A stretch of DNA of 64,000 nt from Eubacterium barkeri (GTDB taxonomy: Bacteria; Bacillota; Clostridia; Eubacteriales; Eubacteriaceae), in contig NZ_FNOU01000002.1 of assembly GCF_900107125.1 (NCBI RefSeq), forward strand, positions 124,001 through 188,000, given 5' to 3'. The position numbers and the translations under genes were made by a program. The notes below the pieces were generated by a model, which saw nothing but the letters and a program-made list of their open reading frames with translations, was not told the origin of the DNA and searched no databases. Shown one piece after another: positions 10,120 through 17,780 of this stretch (the stretch's first letter is position 1; the number at the start of each line of letters is the position of its first letter).

Positions 10120-10767
10120 ATGATTAAGGCCATTATTTTTGATATGGATGGAGTGATTATTGATTCTGAAGGAGTTTATAAGAAAATCGAAGGGGAGATG
10201 TACCGGGATTTGGGGATTGAGATGAGCCAGGAGGAAGCCTTGATGAATATGGGCATGGGGATTCACAATTGGTGGAAAAAGCTCCAGATCAAGTATCAGT
10301 TAAAGGAAGACCCCAAGGCCCTGGCAGATCAGGAGGTCCAGGCCTATTTAGACTATCTTTTCGACGATGAACAGGAAAAGCGGTTTATGGATGGGATTGG
10401 AGAATCCCTGGCGGCCTTGTCCGAACGGGGATACCGGCTGGGGGTGGCATCGGGCTCTGATGCTGCAGCCGTCGACCGGGTTTTGGCGATTTCTGGTCTC
10501 CAGGAGTATTTTACTGCCCGGATTACCGCTTCAGATGTAGAAGTCTGTAAACCTGACCCTGAAATCTTTTTAAAGGCGGCGGAGGCCCTGGAGGTTACAC
10601 CCGGGGAATGTCTGGTCATTGAAGATTCCTATAATGGCATCCTGGCGGCTAAAGCTGCGGGGATGGGGTGTCTGGCCTATACCAGTGCACCCGAGGGGAT
10701 GGTGGACTATTCCCTGGCTGATGGACGCCTCCATCATCATGGTGAGTTAATTAAGAATTTTTTATAA
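10120..10767 (+). CDS. HAD-superfamily phosphatase / beta-phosphoglucomutase-like
   Basis: A 215-residue HAD hydrolase of subfamily I with a helical cap. Motif I is DMDGVIIDSE (residues 8-17), motif II is the VASGSD region near 112, motif III the lysine in CKPDPEIF near 147, and motif IV VIEDSYNG near 170. This is the pattern of small-molecule phosphatases and beta-phosphoglucomutases. GGAGGA lies upstream. A terminator separates it from the GpsA-like gene, so it may be its own transcript. Confidence 0.86.
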   Translation: MIKAIIFDMDGVIIDSEGVYKKIEGEMYRDLGIEMSQEEALMNMGMGIHNWWKKLQIKYQLKEDPKALADQEVQAYLDYLFDDEQEKRFMDGIGESLAALSERGYRLGVASGSDAAAVDRVLAISGLQEYFTARITASDVEVCKPDPEIFLKAAEALEVTPGECLVIEDSYNGILAAKAAGMGCLAYTSAPEGMVDYSLADGRLHHHGELIKNFL

Positions 10768-10849
10768 AGCGTATAATGACGGAGCCTGGGGCCTTGGAAG
10801 AATGCTTCTGCTTTACATATAAAAAAGTCAAGATATGGTGTCTAAAGTG

Positions 10850-10858
10850 TGGTATAAT
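10850..10858 (+). promoter_or_regulatory. extended -10 promoter of nrdJ
   Basis: TGG before TATAAT, with no good -35 at the normal distance. The candidate NrdR box lies just downstream. Confidence 0.6.
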
Positions 10859-10865
10859 TGCAGAG

Positions 10866-10881
10866 AACCTATATATAGTAG
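10866..10881. promoter_or_regulatory. candidate NrdR box before nrdJ
   Basis: The 10-bp core CTATATATAG fits the known NrdR-box core CWATATATWG, and outer bases ACC/GGT form a longer dyad. NrdR represses ribonucleotide reductase genes in many bacteria; only one box is evident here. Confidence 0.5.
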
Positions 10882-10910
10882 GTCAGCAATAACAAGAATT
10901 GGAGAACGAA

Positions 10911-13856
10911 GTGAAGAGCATCAAAGATCTTTTTATGCGTCATTTTACGGCAGAAATTGCCGATGGGTCTAAAACAGTATACGATCTTTTTGAGTGGCAG
11001 GAGGTTGATGTTACCCTGATGAACTATCAAACAGGGGACATTCTTCTGGAAATGGCGGGTCTGGAATTTCCCGTCAACTATTCCCAGAATGCCTGCAACA
11101 TCATTGCCAGCAAATATTTCCGCCGAAATGGGATTCCCAATGGACGGGGTTATGAATACAGCATGCGGGAAGTGGCCGATCGGATGGTTGGCTTTTGGGC
11201 AGATGCCCTAAGGGATGAAGGGATTATAACAACCCAGGAAGAGTGGCAGATTTTCTACGACGAATTGGTTTTTGCCCTGCTTTCCCAAATGTGGGCACCA
11301 AATTCACCCCAGTGGTTCAACACCGGGATCAAAAGAAGCTATGGCATTGCCGGGGATTCAGATAGCCTGTACTATTTTGATGAAAAACTGGGGAAGGTGG
11401 TGGAATCACCGGATCGCTTCTCCAGAACCCAGTCCTCGGCGTGCTTTATTTTATCCATTGAAGATAAGCTGCTGGGGGAACACTCCATCTCCGATCATTA
11501 TGTGAGCGAAACCAAACTCTTTAAGGGCGGATCTGGTGTGGGGACCAATTTTTCATCCCTTCGGGGTGAAAATGAAGCGTTAACCAGTGGCGGACATTCC
11601 TCCGGGATGATGAGCTTTCTGTTGGGACTGGACCGGAATGCCGGTGCCATTAAGTCTGGAGGAACCACAAGGCGCGCCGCTAAAATGGTTATTGTCGACG
11701 TTGACCATCCTGAAATTGAAACCTTTATCGATTGGAAGGTTCGGGAGGAAGAAAAGGTGCGCGCCCTGGGGAAGATGGGCTACGATACCACCATGGACGG
11801 TGAAGCCTATCGAACCGTAGCAGGGCAGAATTCCAATAATTCCGTTCGGCTGAACCGAACCTTTATGGAGGCGGTGAAGGATCTCCAGAATAATCCAGAA
11901 CGGACCATGACCCTTAAGGGACGGGTGGATCACCAGGTGGACCACGAGGTTTCTGTTGCTAAAATCTGGAATAAAATCAATACGGCGGCCTGGAAATGTG
12001 CGGACCCTGGCCTGCAATTTGACGATATTTTTAACGCCTGGCACACCTGCCCCGGTGGTGAGGATGGGGATACCACCCAGAAAAAAAATCGGATCAATGC
12101 CACCAATCCGTGTTCAGAGTATGCTTTTTTAGATGATACGGCCTGTAATCTGGCGTCCATCAATACTTATCGTTTCTTCAATGCCAAGACGAAGAAAATC
12201 GATATTGAGCTCTTTGCCCATCTGGCGGGACTCATCCAATTGGTTTTAGAAGCCTCCATCCATTGGGGACAGTTCCCCACGGTGGATGTGGCAAGGAAGA
12301 GCGATTTGTTCCGAACGACGGGTTTAGGCCTGGCCAATACGGCCTCTGTCATCCTGGCCCTGGGTTATCCCTATGATTCCGAGGAGGCCAGAAGCCTCAC
12401 CGCAGCCCTGGCAGGGATTATGACTGGGCATTCCTATTACGTTTCGGCGCTCATGGCCAGTGCTGTGGGTCCCTTTAAAAAGTACGAGGTGAACAAAGCG
12501 TATATGCATCGGGTCATCCGTAACCACAGCCGGGTAGCGGGGACACTGACGGATGCCCTTGAAGAAATTCCCTATAAGCCGGTATTCATTGACCACTCCA
12601 TCCTGTTAAACATGGGATTTGAGAATATCAGCAGCCGGGTGAAGGATGCTTGGCAGGATGCTATGGAATATGGCGAAGCCTTTGGCTACCGGAACGCCCA
12701 GGTGAGTGTCATTGCTCCAACGGGAACTATTTCCTTTGCCATGGATTGTGGGGCAACCTCGGTTGAGCCCTTCTACAACCACGTGGTCTTTAAAAAGCTG
12801 GTGGGTGGCGGTTCAATGGAAATTGTTAACCCGGTGATCGAAACGGCGCTGAATACCTTAGGATACAATAAAGAGGAAATCCAGGACATTGTAGAATATA
12901 TGATGGATAAGGATGAATCCGGTTATATGGTTCACGATACCCTAGAGGGGGCACCCCATTTAAAAACCGAGCATCTGCCAGTCTTTGATACGGCCAATAC
13001 CATCCGTCCAGAGGGCCATGTGCTCATGGTGGCGGCCATTACCCCCATGATCAGCGGGTCGGTGTCTAAAACCGTCAACCTGCCATCGGATGCCACGGTG
13101 GATGAGGTACGAAAGATCCATCTCCTGGCCTATGAGACCGGGACAAAGGCCATCGCCATTTATCGGGATGGCTGTAAGGCATCCCAGCCCTTATCTTCTG
13201 GAAAATCCATTTCCTCGGATGAAGAGCTGGAGGATTGTACCTATAAGGATTTGTTGGCCTTTGCCAAGAAGTGTAACAAAGGGGTACCCACACGGAAGAA
13301 GCCAAAGGGGGTTCGAAATAGCCGTACCCACTCGGCCAAAATGGGGGATATCGAATTGTATATCACCATTGGCTTTTATGAAGATGATCGGATTTCAGAA
13401 CTTTTTGTTTCCACGGATCGGGATGGGACTGTGGTGAAGGGGCTGCTGGCCTCCTTGTCTAAAACCATTTCCCATATGCTCCAATACAATATCCCTCCGG
13501 TGGATATCTCGTCCATTTTAAGGGGACAAAAGTATGAGCCCTCGGGATTTGTGTCACGGCATCCTTACATTAAGTATGCTTCTTCGATTTCGGATTTAAT
13601 TTCCAAGGTTATCGATATTGAGTGCGGGGATTACAGCCGCTGTCAGGTAAAACCAGCCCATCATCATTATCGTTCGGAGCGGGAGCCTAAACAGATGACC
13701 ATGGTGGATTCGGAATCCCTGGGGACTGACATCGACCTGGCCCAAAGTGAAAAGATCTATGGTGAGGTGTGTTCCAATTGTGGGAGTGACCGTTTAGTGC
13801 GGAATGGAACCTGCAAGGTGTGTCTGGACTGCGGAACGACGACGGGCTGCTCCTAG
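10911..13856 (+). CDS. nrdJ: adenosylcobalamin-dependent (class II) ribonucleotide reductase
   Basis: Class II reductase that makes deoxyribonucleotides with a radical from adenosylcobalamin. The 981-residue protein carries the substrate-site motifs NPCSEYAF and NLASIN near residue 405, the APTGTIS loop near 600, and a C-terminal cysteine-rich tail (CSNCGSD ... CKVCLDCG ... C) that resembles a zinc ribbon and supplies the reducing cysteines. I choose the GTG at 10911 because GGAG lies six bases before it; the TTG at 10899 overlaps that site. It is oxygen independent and fits the B12 genes elsewhere in the window. Confidence 0.95.
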   Translation: MKSIKDLFMRHFTAEIADGSKTVYDLFEWQEVDVTLMNYQTGDILLEMAGLEFPVNYSQNACNIIASKYFRRNGIPNGRGYEYSMREVADRMVGFWADALRDEGIITTQEEWQIFYDELVFALLSQMWAPNSPQWFNTGIKRSYGIAGDSDSLYYFDEKLGKVVESPDRFSRTQSSACFILSIEDKLLGEHSISDHYVSETKLFKGGSGVGTNFSSLRGENEALTSGGHSSGMMSFLLGLDRNAGAIKSGGTTRRAAKMVIVDVDHPEIETFIDWKVREEEKVRALGKMGYDTTMDGEAYRTVAGQNSNNSVRLNRTFMEAVKDLQNNPERTMTLKGRVDHQVDHEVSVAKIWNKINTAAWKCADPGLQFDDIFNAWHTCPGGEDGDTTQKKNRINATNPCSEYAFLDDTACNLASINTYRFFNAKTKKIDIELFAHLAGLIQLVLEASIHWGQFPTVDVARKSDLFRTTGLGLANTASVILALGYPYDSEEARSLTAALAGIMTGHSYYVSALMASAVGPFKKYEVNKAYMHRVIRNHSRVAGTLTDALEEIPYKPVFIDHSILLNMGFENISSRVKDAWQDAMEYGEAFGYRNAQVSVIAPTGTISFAMDCGATSVEPFYNHVVFKKLVGGGSMEIVNPVIETALNTLGYNKEEIQDIVEYMMDKDESGYMVHDTLEGAPHLKTEHLPVFDTANTIRPEGHVLMVAAITPMISGSVSKTVNLPSDATVDEVRKIHLLAYETGTKAIAIYRDGCKASQPLSSGKSISSDEELEDCTYKDLLAFAKKCNKGVPTRKKPKGVRNSRTHSAKMGDIELYITIGFYEDDRISELFVSTDRDGTVVKGLLASLSKTISHMLQYNIPPVDISSILRGQKYEPSGFVSRHPYIKYASSISDLISKVIDIECGDYSRCQVKPAHHHYRSEREPKQMTMVDSESLGTDIDLAQSEKIYGEVCSNCGSDRLVRNGTCKVCLDCGTTTGCS

Positions 13857-13867
13857 TAGTCTGGGAA

Positions 13868-14054
13868 GGGAGCGGATAAAAAAGATTCACCCCGGACCCC
13901 AAGCGCTGACGAACAAAGGGAAGCCGTGCATTTGTCAGTGCGCAAAACCTTCGGTTTTGATAAGGTTTAAGGCGGGTTTACTTTCTTAATTTGATGAAAG
14001 TTGAAAGTTTCAGTCCGCAGGGGCACCGGGGTTCTCGTATTTTTATCCGCTCCC
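13868..14054 (-). repeat. 187-bp inverted-repeat-ended element, copy A
   Basis: Both ends carry GGGAGCGGATAAAAA as an inverted repeat, and here the matching ends extend outward to 20 bp (13863-13882 and 14040-14059). The reverse complement aligns without gaps to 16495-16681 at 155 of 187 positions. It starts 12 bases after the nrdJ stop codon. Inside is a hairpin CAAAACC-GAA-GGTTTTG. It could be a MITE-like element, a structured RNA encoded on the minus strand, or both. Confidence 0.8.
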
Positions 14055-14078
14055 TTCCCTGGGTTTGTCAACAGTCTG

Positions 14079-14108
14079 AGGCTGCGTATCAATGGTATGC
14101 AGCCTTTT
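14079..14108 (+). terminator. intrinsic terminator downstream of nrdJ and copy A
   Basis: Stem AGGCTGCGTATC with GGTATGCAGCCT (G-T pairs included) and a T5 run. It is preceded by TTTGTCAACAGTCTG. It may be the actual end of the nrdJ transcript. Confidence 0.8.
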
Positions 14109-14138
14109 TCGTATTTTGAGAGAAATGGGGAGGAGACC

Positions 14139-15575
14139 ATGCTGACCTTTGTACTAAAAAATGACCATTACGAGCCCTTGTATCGACAACTATACCAACA
14201 GATCCGACGAGAAATTATGGCAGGGAATTTGAAAACAGGCGAAAAGCTGGCCTCCAAACGGCAGATGGCCGAGCACCTTAAAATCAGCCAGAATACCGTA
14301 GCTGCTGCCTATGACCAGTTGGTGGCCGAGGGATATATTGAAGCACGGCCACGCAGTGGCTTTTATGTGTCCCCCTTAGAGGATGTGCTGCCGGATACTC
14401 CGTTATCATCGCCACCTTCTTTGGACGGGGATTATATGCCAGATAAAAAGGAGCAGTGGGAGTATGACTTTGTGACCAACACCGTTGATGCGTCCTGTTT
14501 TCCCTTTCCCACCTGGGCAAAAATATCACGTCAGGTGCTCAGTGAAGAGGATGGCGCCTTATTAAAGGCTGTGGACCCCAGGGGATACTATCCCTTAAGA
14601 AAAGCCATTGTCGATTATGTCCATCAGTATCGCGGGGTACGGTGTACCCCGGAGCAGGTCATTGTGGGGGCGGGCTCTGAATATTTGCTGGGATTGGCCG
14701 TCCAGCTTATTGGGCGGGACCAGCTGTATGCCATGGAGAATCCCAATTATGAAAAAGTATACCGTGTACTGCAGTCTGCCGGGGTATCCGTTTCGCCCAT
14801 TTCTTTGGATCAGGAGGGGTTATCCATTACGCACTTAAGGGAATCCGGAGCATCGGTGGTCCATACGACCCCCTCCCATCAGTTTCCCCTGGGGATTGTC
14901 ATGCCCCTTCGGCGAAGGATGGCGCTTCTCAAGTGGGCGGCTGAGGAAAGGGGCCGGTATATTTTAGAGGATGACTACGATAGTGAGTTCCGATTCAAGG
15001 GTCGGCCCATACCCGCACTCCAGGGCCTGGATTCATCGGATTGTGTCATCTATTTCAACACCTTTACCCGGAGCCTGGCACCATCCATGCGTATCTCTTA
15101 TATGATTCTGCCACCGCCGCTGCTAAAGCGTTACGGCCAGTTTTTTTCCTTTTACTCCTCCACGGTTTCCCGATTTGAACAACACACCCTCCATCGCTTT
15201 ATGATGGATGGGCATTTTGAGCGGCATCTCCATCGGATGCATAAAATTTATGGCCGCCGTCGGGATGCCATGGTTTCCGCCCTTGGCGGCAATGATCCCA
15301 AAGGGGAAAATCCAATAAGCATTTTGGGGGACAGTGCCGGGCTGCATCTTCTGTTGACCGTTGAGAACGGCATGACGGAAGCAGAGCTGGTGGCCAGGGC
15401 TAAGGAAAAGGGAATTCGTGTTTATGGGTTATCTGAGTACTATATGCTTTCAGAAGAACAGATGCCCCGGAATATGGTGGTCCTGGGATATGCTGAATTT
15501 ACGGAATCCGCCATTTATAATGCCATCGGGCGCTTGAAAACAGCTTGGGGAGTTCTGGGTGAAAAGAATTATTGA
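14139..15575 (+). CDS. MocR-type GntR/aminotransferase-fold regulator with lysine-to-arginine change
   Basis: A 478-residue fusion of a GntR winged helix (residues 10-75, LASKRQMAEHLKISQNTVAAAYDQL split over two helices) and a fold-type I aminotransferase domain (about 110-470). MocR proteins bind PLP and often control vitamin B6 or amino-acid genes. DDYDSEFR is present, but the usual TFSK-x-LAP lysine is arginine here (TFTR-S-LAP, residue 311), so a normal Schiff base seems impossible. The ATG at 14139 follows GGGGAGGAG. The next promoter overlaps its stop codon. It is bracketed by the two 187-bp elements. Confidence 0.9.
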   Translation: MLTFVLKNDHYEPLYRQLYQQIRREIMAGNLKTGEKLASKRQMAEHLKISQNTVAAAYDQLVAEGYIEARPRSGFYVSPLEDVLPDTPLSSPPSLDGDYMPDKKEQWEYDFVTNTVDASCFPFPTWAKISRQVLSEEDGALLKAVDPRGYYPLRKAIVDYVHQYRGVRCTPEQVIVGAGSEYLLGLAVQLIGRDQLYAMENPNYEKVYRVLQSAGVSVSPISLDQEGLSITHLRESGASVVHTTPSHQFPLGIVMPLRRRMALLKWAAEERGRYILEDDYDSEFRFKGRPIPALQGLDSSDCVIYFNTFTRSLAPSMRISYMILPPPLLKRYGQFFSFYSSTVSRFEQHTLHRFMMDGHFERHLHRMHKIYGRRRDAMVSALGGNDPKGENPISILGDSAGLHLLLTVENGMTEAELVARAKEKGIRVYGLSEYYMLSEEQMPRNMVVLGYAEFTESAIYNAIGRLKTAWGVLGEKNY

Positions 15576-15600
15576 CATATGCCGGAAATGGGTGTATGAT
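15572..15600 (+). promoter_or_regulatory. promoter of the DUF134-nifX pair
   Basis: TTGACA, 17-base spacer, TATGAT, a near-consensus promoter whose -35 overlaps the stop codon of the MocR gene. Confidence 0.85.
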
Positions 15601-15620
15601 TAAGTTACTGGCATATGTCA
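15573..15620. promoter_or_regulatory. twin operator: inverted TGACATATGCC / GGCATATGTCA arms
   Basis: An exact 11-bp inverted repeat with arms at 15573-15583 and 15610-15620. One arm covers the -35 box and the other the start of the transcript. Each arm is itself nearly palindromic around CATATG, so this may be two dimer sites. Autoregulation by the HTH protein DUF134 is a reasonable guess. Confidence 0.7.
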
Positions 15621-15640
15621 GAAAGAAAGGATGTGAGGAC

Positions 15641-16015
15641 ATGCCAAGACCTTGCAAAAAGCGGCGTATTTGTGCAAAACCCAGGAATACAGGTTTAATC
15701 CCTGTCCCCATGGGTGATGAGGACCAGACAGTGATTATGGCCATGGATGAATTTGAAACCATTCGACTCATCGATTTGGAGGGACTGAACCAGGAGGAAT
15801 GTGCAAAGAATATGGATATTGCCCGGACGACGGCACAGGCGATTTATAATAGTGCCCGGAAAAAACTGGCAGTATGTCTGGTGGAGGGGAAGCGCCTTAA
15901 GATTGAAGGCGGGAATGTCATTTTGTGTGACCACCCTGCCCGAGGCTGCCACGGCCATTGTCCCCACCGCTGCGCAAAGATGACGGTTTATTGTCCCCAC
16001 GAAGGAGGAATTTGA
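15641..16015 (+). CDS. DUF134 (UPF0251) HTH protein with Cys/His tail
   Basis: A 124-residue DUF134 protein. It starts with the family hallmark MPRPCKKRRI, has a sigma-region-4-like helix-turn-helix around residues 40-85 (LEGLNQEECAKNMDIARTT), and ends in a cysteine/histidine-rich tail (CDHPARGCHGHCPHRC) that could bind metal. Such proteins often sit beside NifX/NifB-like genes and are thought to be regulators, but targets are not established. The ATG at 15641 has GTGAGGA before it. Its stop overlaps the start of the NifX gene (TGATG). Confidence 0.88.
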   Translation: MPRPCKKRRICAKPRNTGLIPVPMGDEDQTVIMAMDEFETIRLIDLEGLNQEECAKNMDIARTTAQAIYNSARKKLAVCLVEGKRLKIEGGNVILCDHPARGCHGHCPHRCAKMTVYCPHEGGI

Positions 16016-16410
16016 TGAGAATCGCAGTAACAGTTGAAGATGGTTGGATTTTTCAGCATTTTGGTCACACCGAGCGTTTTAAGGTGTATGATGTCCAGGA
16101 TGGACGGGTGGTGAGTGCGACCACGGTCAATACCAATGGCTCTGGTCACGGTGCCTTGGCAGATATCCTCCATAAGCTGGATGTGGACACCCTGATTTGT
16201 GGCGGGATCGGCGGTGGTGCCCAGCGGGCATTATCCGAAGTGGGAATTGATTTATTCGCCGGGGTTAAGGGATCCGCAGATGATGCGGTGGAGGCGCTGC
16301 TGGCGGGGTCCCTTCAGCAAAATACACAGGCCAATTGTGACCACCATGGCCACGGGGAAGGGCACCAATGCGGTAGCCAGGGCTGTGGCTCCGGGCATTG
16401 TGGACATTAG
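16015..16410 (+). CDS. NifX/NifB-like dinitrogenase cofactor-domain protein with His/Cys tail
   Basis: A 131-residue protein of the dinitrogenase iron-molybdenum cofactor family: MRIAVTVEDG at the start, HFGHTERF near 17-24, and ICGGIGGGAQ near 63. These small proteins bind iron-sulphur or metal-cofactor clusters. No nitrogenase genes are in the window, so this is one of the stand-alone forms. The last 25 residues are exceptionally rich in His, Cys and Gly. It is translationally coupled to the DUF134 gene, supporting a joint role in metal or redox sensing (inference). Confidence 0.85.
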   Translation: MRIAVTVEDGWIFQHFGHTERFKVYDVQDGRVVSATTVNTNGSGHGALADILHKLDVDTLICGGIGGGAQRALSEVGIDLFAGVKGSADDAVEALLAGSLQQNTQANCDHHGHGEGHQCGSQGCGSGHCGH

Positions 16411-16494
16411 AGGGTTAAAGTAAAGGGGGGCGTTCATCCGCAGAGGCTCTCGGCAAGTATGATGCCATTTCAGACTGTCGATAAACCCAGGTTT
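16411..16494. other. intergenic stretch with reversed TTTATCGACAGTCTGA motif
   Basis: Between nifX and element copy B. It holds CAGACTGTCGATAAACCC at 16471-16488, the complement of the motif that precedes terminators at 10042 and 14079. The same block flanks copy A on the equivalent side, so it may belong to the element. Nothing else recognisable. Confidence 0.5.
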
Positions 16495-16681
16495 GGGAGC
16501 GGATAAAAATACGAGAACTCTGGCGCCCCTGCGGGCTGGAGTTCTCGGTTTGTGTCAAGTTAAGAAAGTAAACCTGCCAACAACTCGATCAAAACCGAAG
16601 GTTTTGTGTACTGACGATTGAGAGGTTTCCCTTTGTTCATCAGCGCTTGGGGTCCGGGGTGAATCTTTTTTATCCTCTCCC
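16495..16681 (+). repeat. 187-bp inverted-repeat-ended element, copy B
   Basis: Same length as copy A and 83% identical to its reverse complement with no gaps; 23 of 32 differences are transitions. Ends are GGGAGCGGATAAAAA and TTTTTTATCCTCTCCC. Predicted stem GAACYCYGG with CCGGGG keeps pairing in both copies through G-U pairs. It lies between the convergent nifX and DeoR genes. Confidence 0.8.
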
Positions 16682-16713
16682 GGACCGTGCTGCACCACTT
16701 TGTTAACACTCTG

Positions 16714-16738
16714 ATGGCATCTGATGCCATTTTTTTTT
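16714..16738 (+). terminator. intrinsic terminator after nifX and copy B
   Basis: ATGGCA-TCTGA-TGCCAT with a T8 run, preceded by TTTGTTAACACTCTG, a variant of the terminator-associated motif. Confidence 0.8.
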
Positions 16739-16763
16739 CGCATGAGCTAACAGAAGGAACGCG

Positions 16764-17549
16764 TTATCCTTCGTCTTCGTCCGCCTGGATGCAGAGGATG
16801 CGGATGCCCTTTTCTTCAAAATGGGCTTTTAAATCCCCTGGAATACCGGTATCGGTGATAAGGGTATCGCCAGCTTCCAGTTGACCCACTTTGACAAAAT
16901 CGCACTGCCCCAGCTTACTGGAATCTGCCAACAGGATGATTTGATCGGTTAGGGTGCGCAGGCGGTCGAAGATATCCTTCTCCACCAGGCTGTGGTGGTA
17001 AAAAACACCATGGGCATCCAGGGCTGTCGCCCCAACGAAGCAGGCATCAAAATGAAATTGCTCCAGCATGGTACAGGCGAAATTTCCAGTGGTGGTCAGG
17101 GTATTGCTGCGCAGGGTGCCCCCCAGTTGGAGAATGGAAATGCTGTTTCGGGTGCTGAGCTCAGTGGCGACGTTTAAGCTGTTGGTGACCACCATGAGCC
17201 GCCTTGAATTATCGATCATCCGGGCAAAGTGATAGATGGTGGAGCCCGATGCAATGAGGACCCGCTCACCGTCGTATAAAAGTTTAGATGCGGCGTGGCC
17301 AATGGCTTCTTTGAGGGGAATGTCGGAATGCAGCCTTAAATGGATGGGTTTCTCCAAAAGAAGATCTTCGTTGTTAATGATGGCACCACCATGGGTTCGT
17401 ATGATCTTCCCCTGCTCTTCTAAGGTATCCAAATCTCGTCGAATGGTCATTGGGGTGACGTTGTAGACCGCGCAGAGTTGGGATACTTCAACCGTTCCTC
17501 GTTTTTCAATCATCTTCCATATTTCTTCAAGTCGTTGTTTTTTTGCCAC
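16764..17549 (-). CDS. DeoR-family transcription regulator (probable ara operon repressor)
   Basis: A 261-residue DeoR/GlpR-type regulator. The N-terminal winged helix (residues 5-58) has the family pattern TPMTIRRDLDTLEEQGKI with HGGAI following; the C-terminal domain is the ribose-phosphate-isomerase-like sugar-phosphate sensor. Start is GTG with AAGGAG eight bases upstream. It is divergent from araB-araM and is the obvious candidate to control it in response to a pentulose phosphate; that link is inferred from position. Confidence 0.88.
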   Translation of the reverse strand: MAKKQRLEEIWKMIEKRGTVEVSQLCAVYNVTPMTIRRDLDTLEEQGKIIRTHGGAIINNEDLLLEKPIHLRLHSDIPLKEAIGHAASKLLYDGERVLIASGSTIYHFARMIDNSRRLMVVTNSLNVATELSTRNSISILQLGGTLRSNTLTTTGNFACTMLEQFHFDACFVGATALDAHGVFYHHSLVEKDIFDRLRTLTDQIILLADSSKLGQCDFVKVGQLEAGDTLITDTGIPGDLKAHFEEKGIRILCIQADEDEG

Positions 17550-17625
17550 GTCGGAATCTCCTTAGTCCCATGTTAGAAATTTTGTAAAAGAAAAGCACCA
17601 ATGCAAAAATTCTGGATAGAATGAA

Positions 17626-17654
17626 TTGACCCTTCCTTTGGAATGTGCTATTAT
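17626..17654 (+). promoter_or_regulatory. araB promoter
   Basis: TTGACC, 17-base spacer, TATTAT. Confidence 0.72.
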
Positions 17655-17656
17655 AT

Positions 17657-17684
17657 GAACAAATATAACATATTTCGAACATTT
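17657..17684. promoter_or_regulatory. candidate DeoR operator in the araB leader
   Basis: AAATAT-AAC-ATATTT at 17661-17675 is flanked by GAAC and CGAAC, directly after the -10 box, where a repressor would block transcription. Confidence 0.4.
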
Positions 17685-17780
17685 AATCAATTTCTTTCTG
17701 GAAGTTCTCGATTCGTCCGTCGGGGGGAGTCCGTTGGACCACGAATCGGATTTAAAGTGTTCGAAAAAAAGGAGAGTAAG

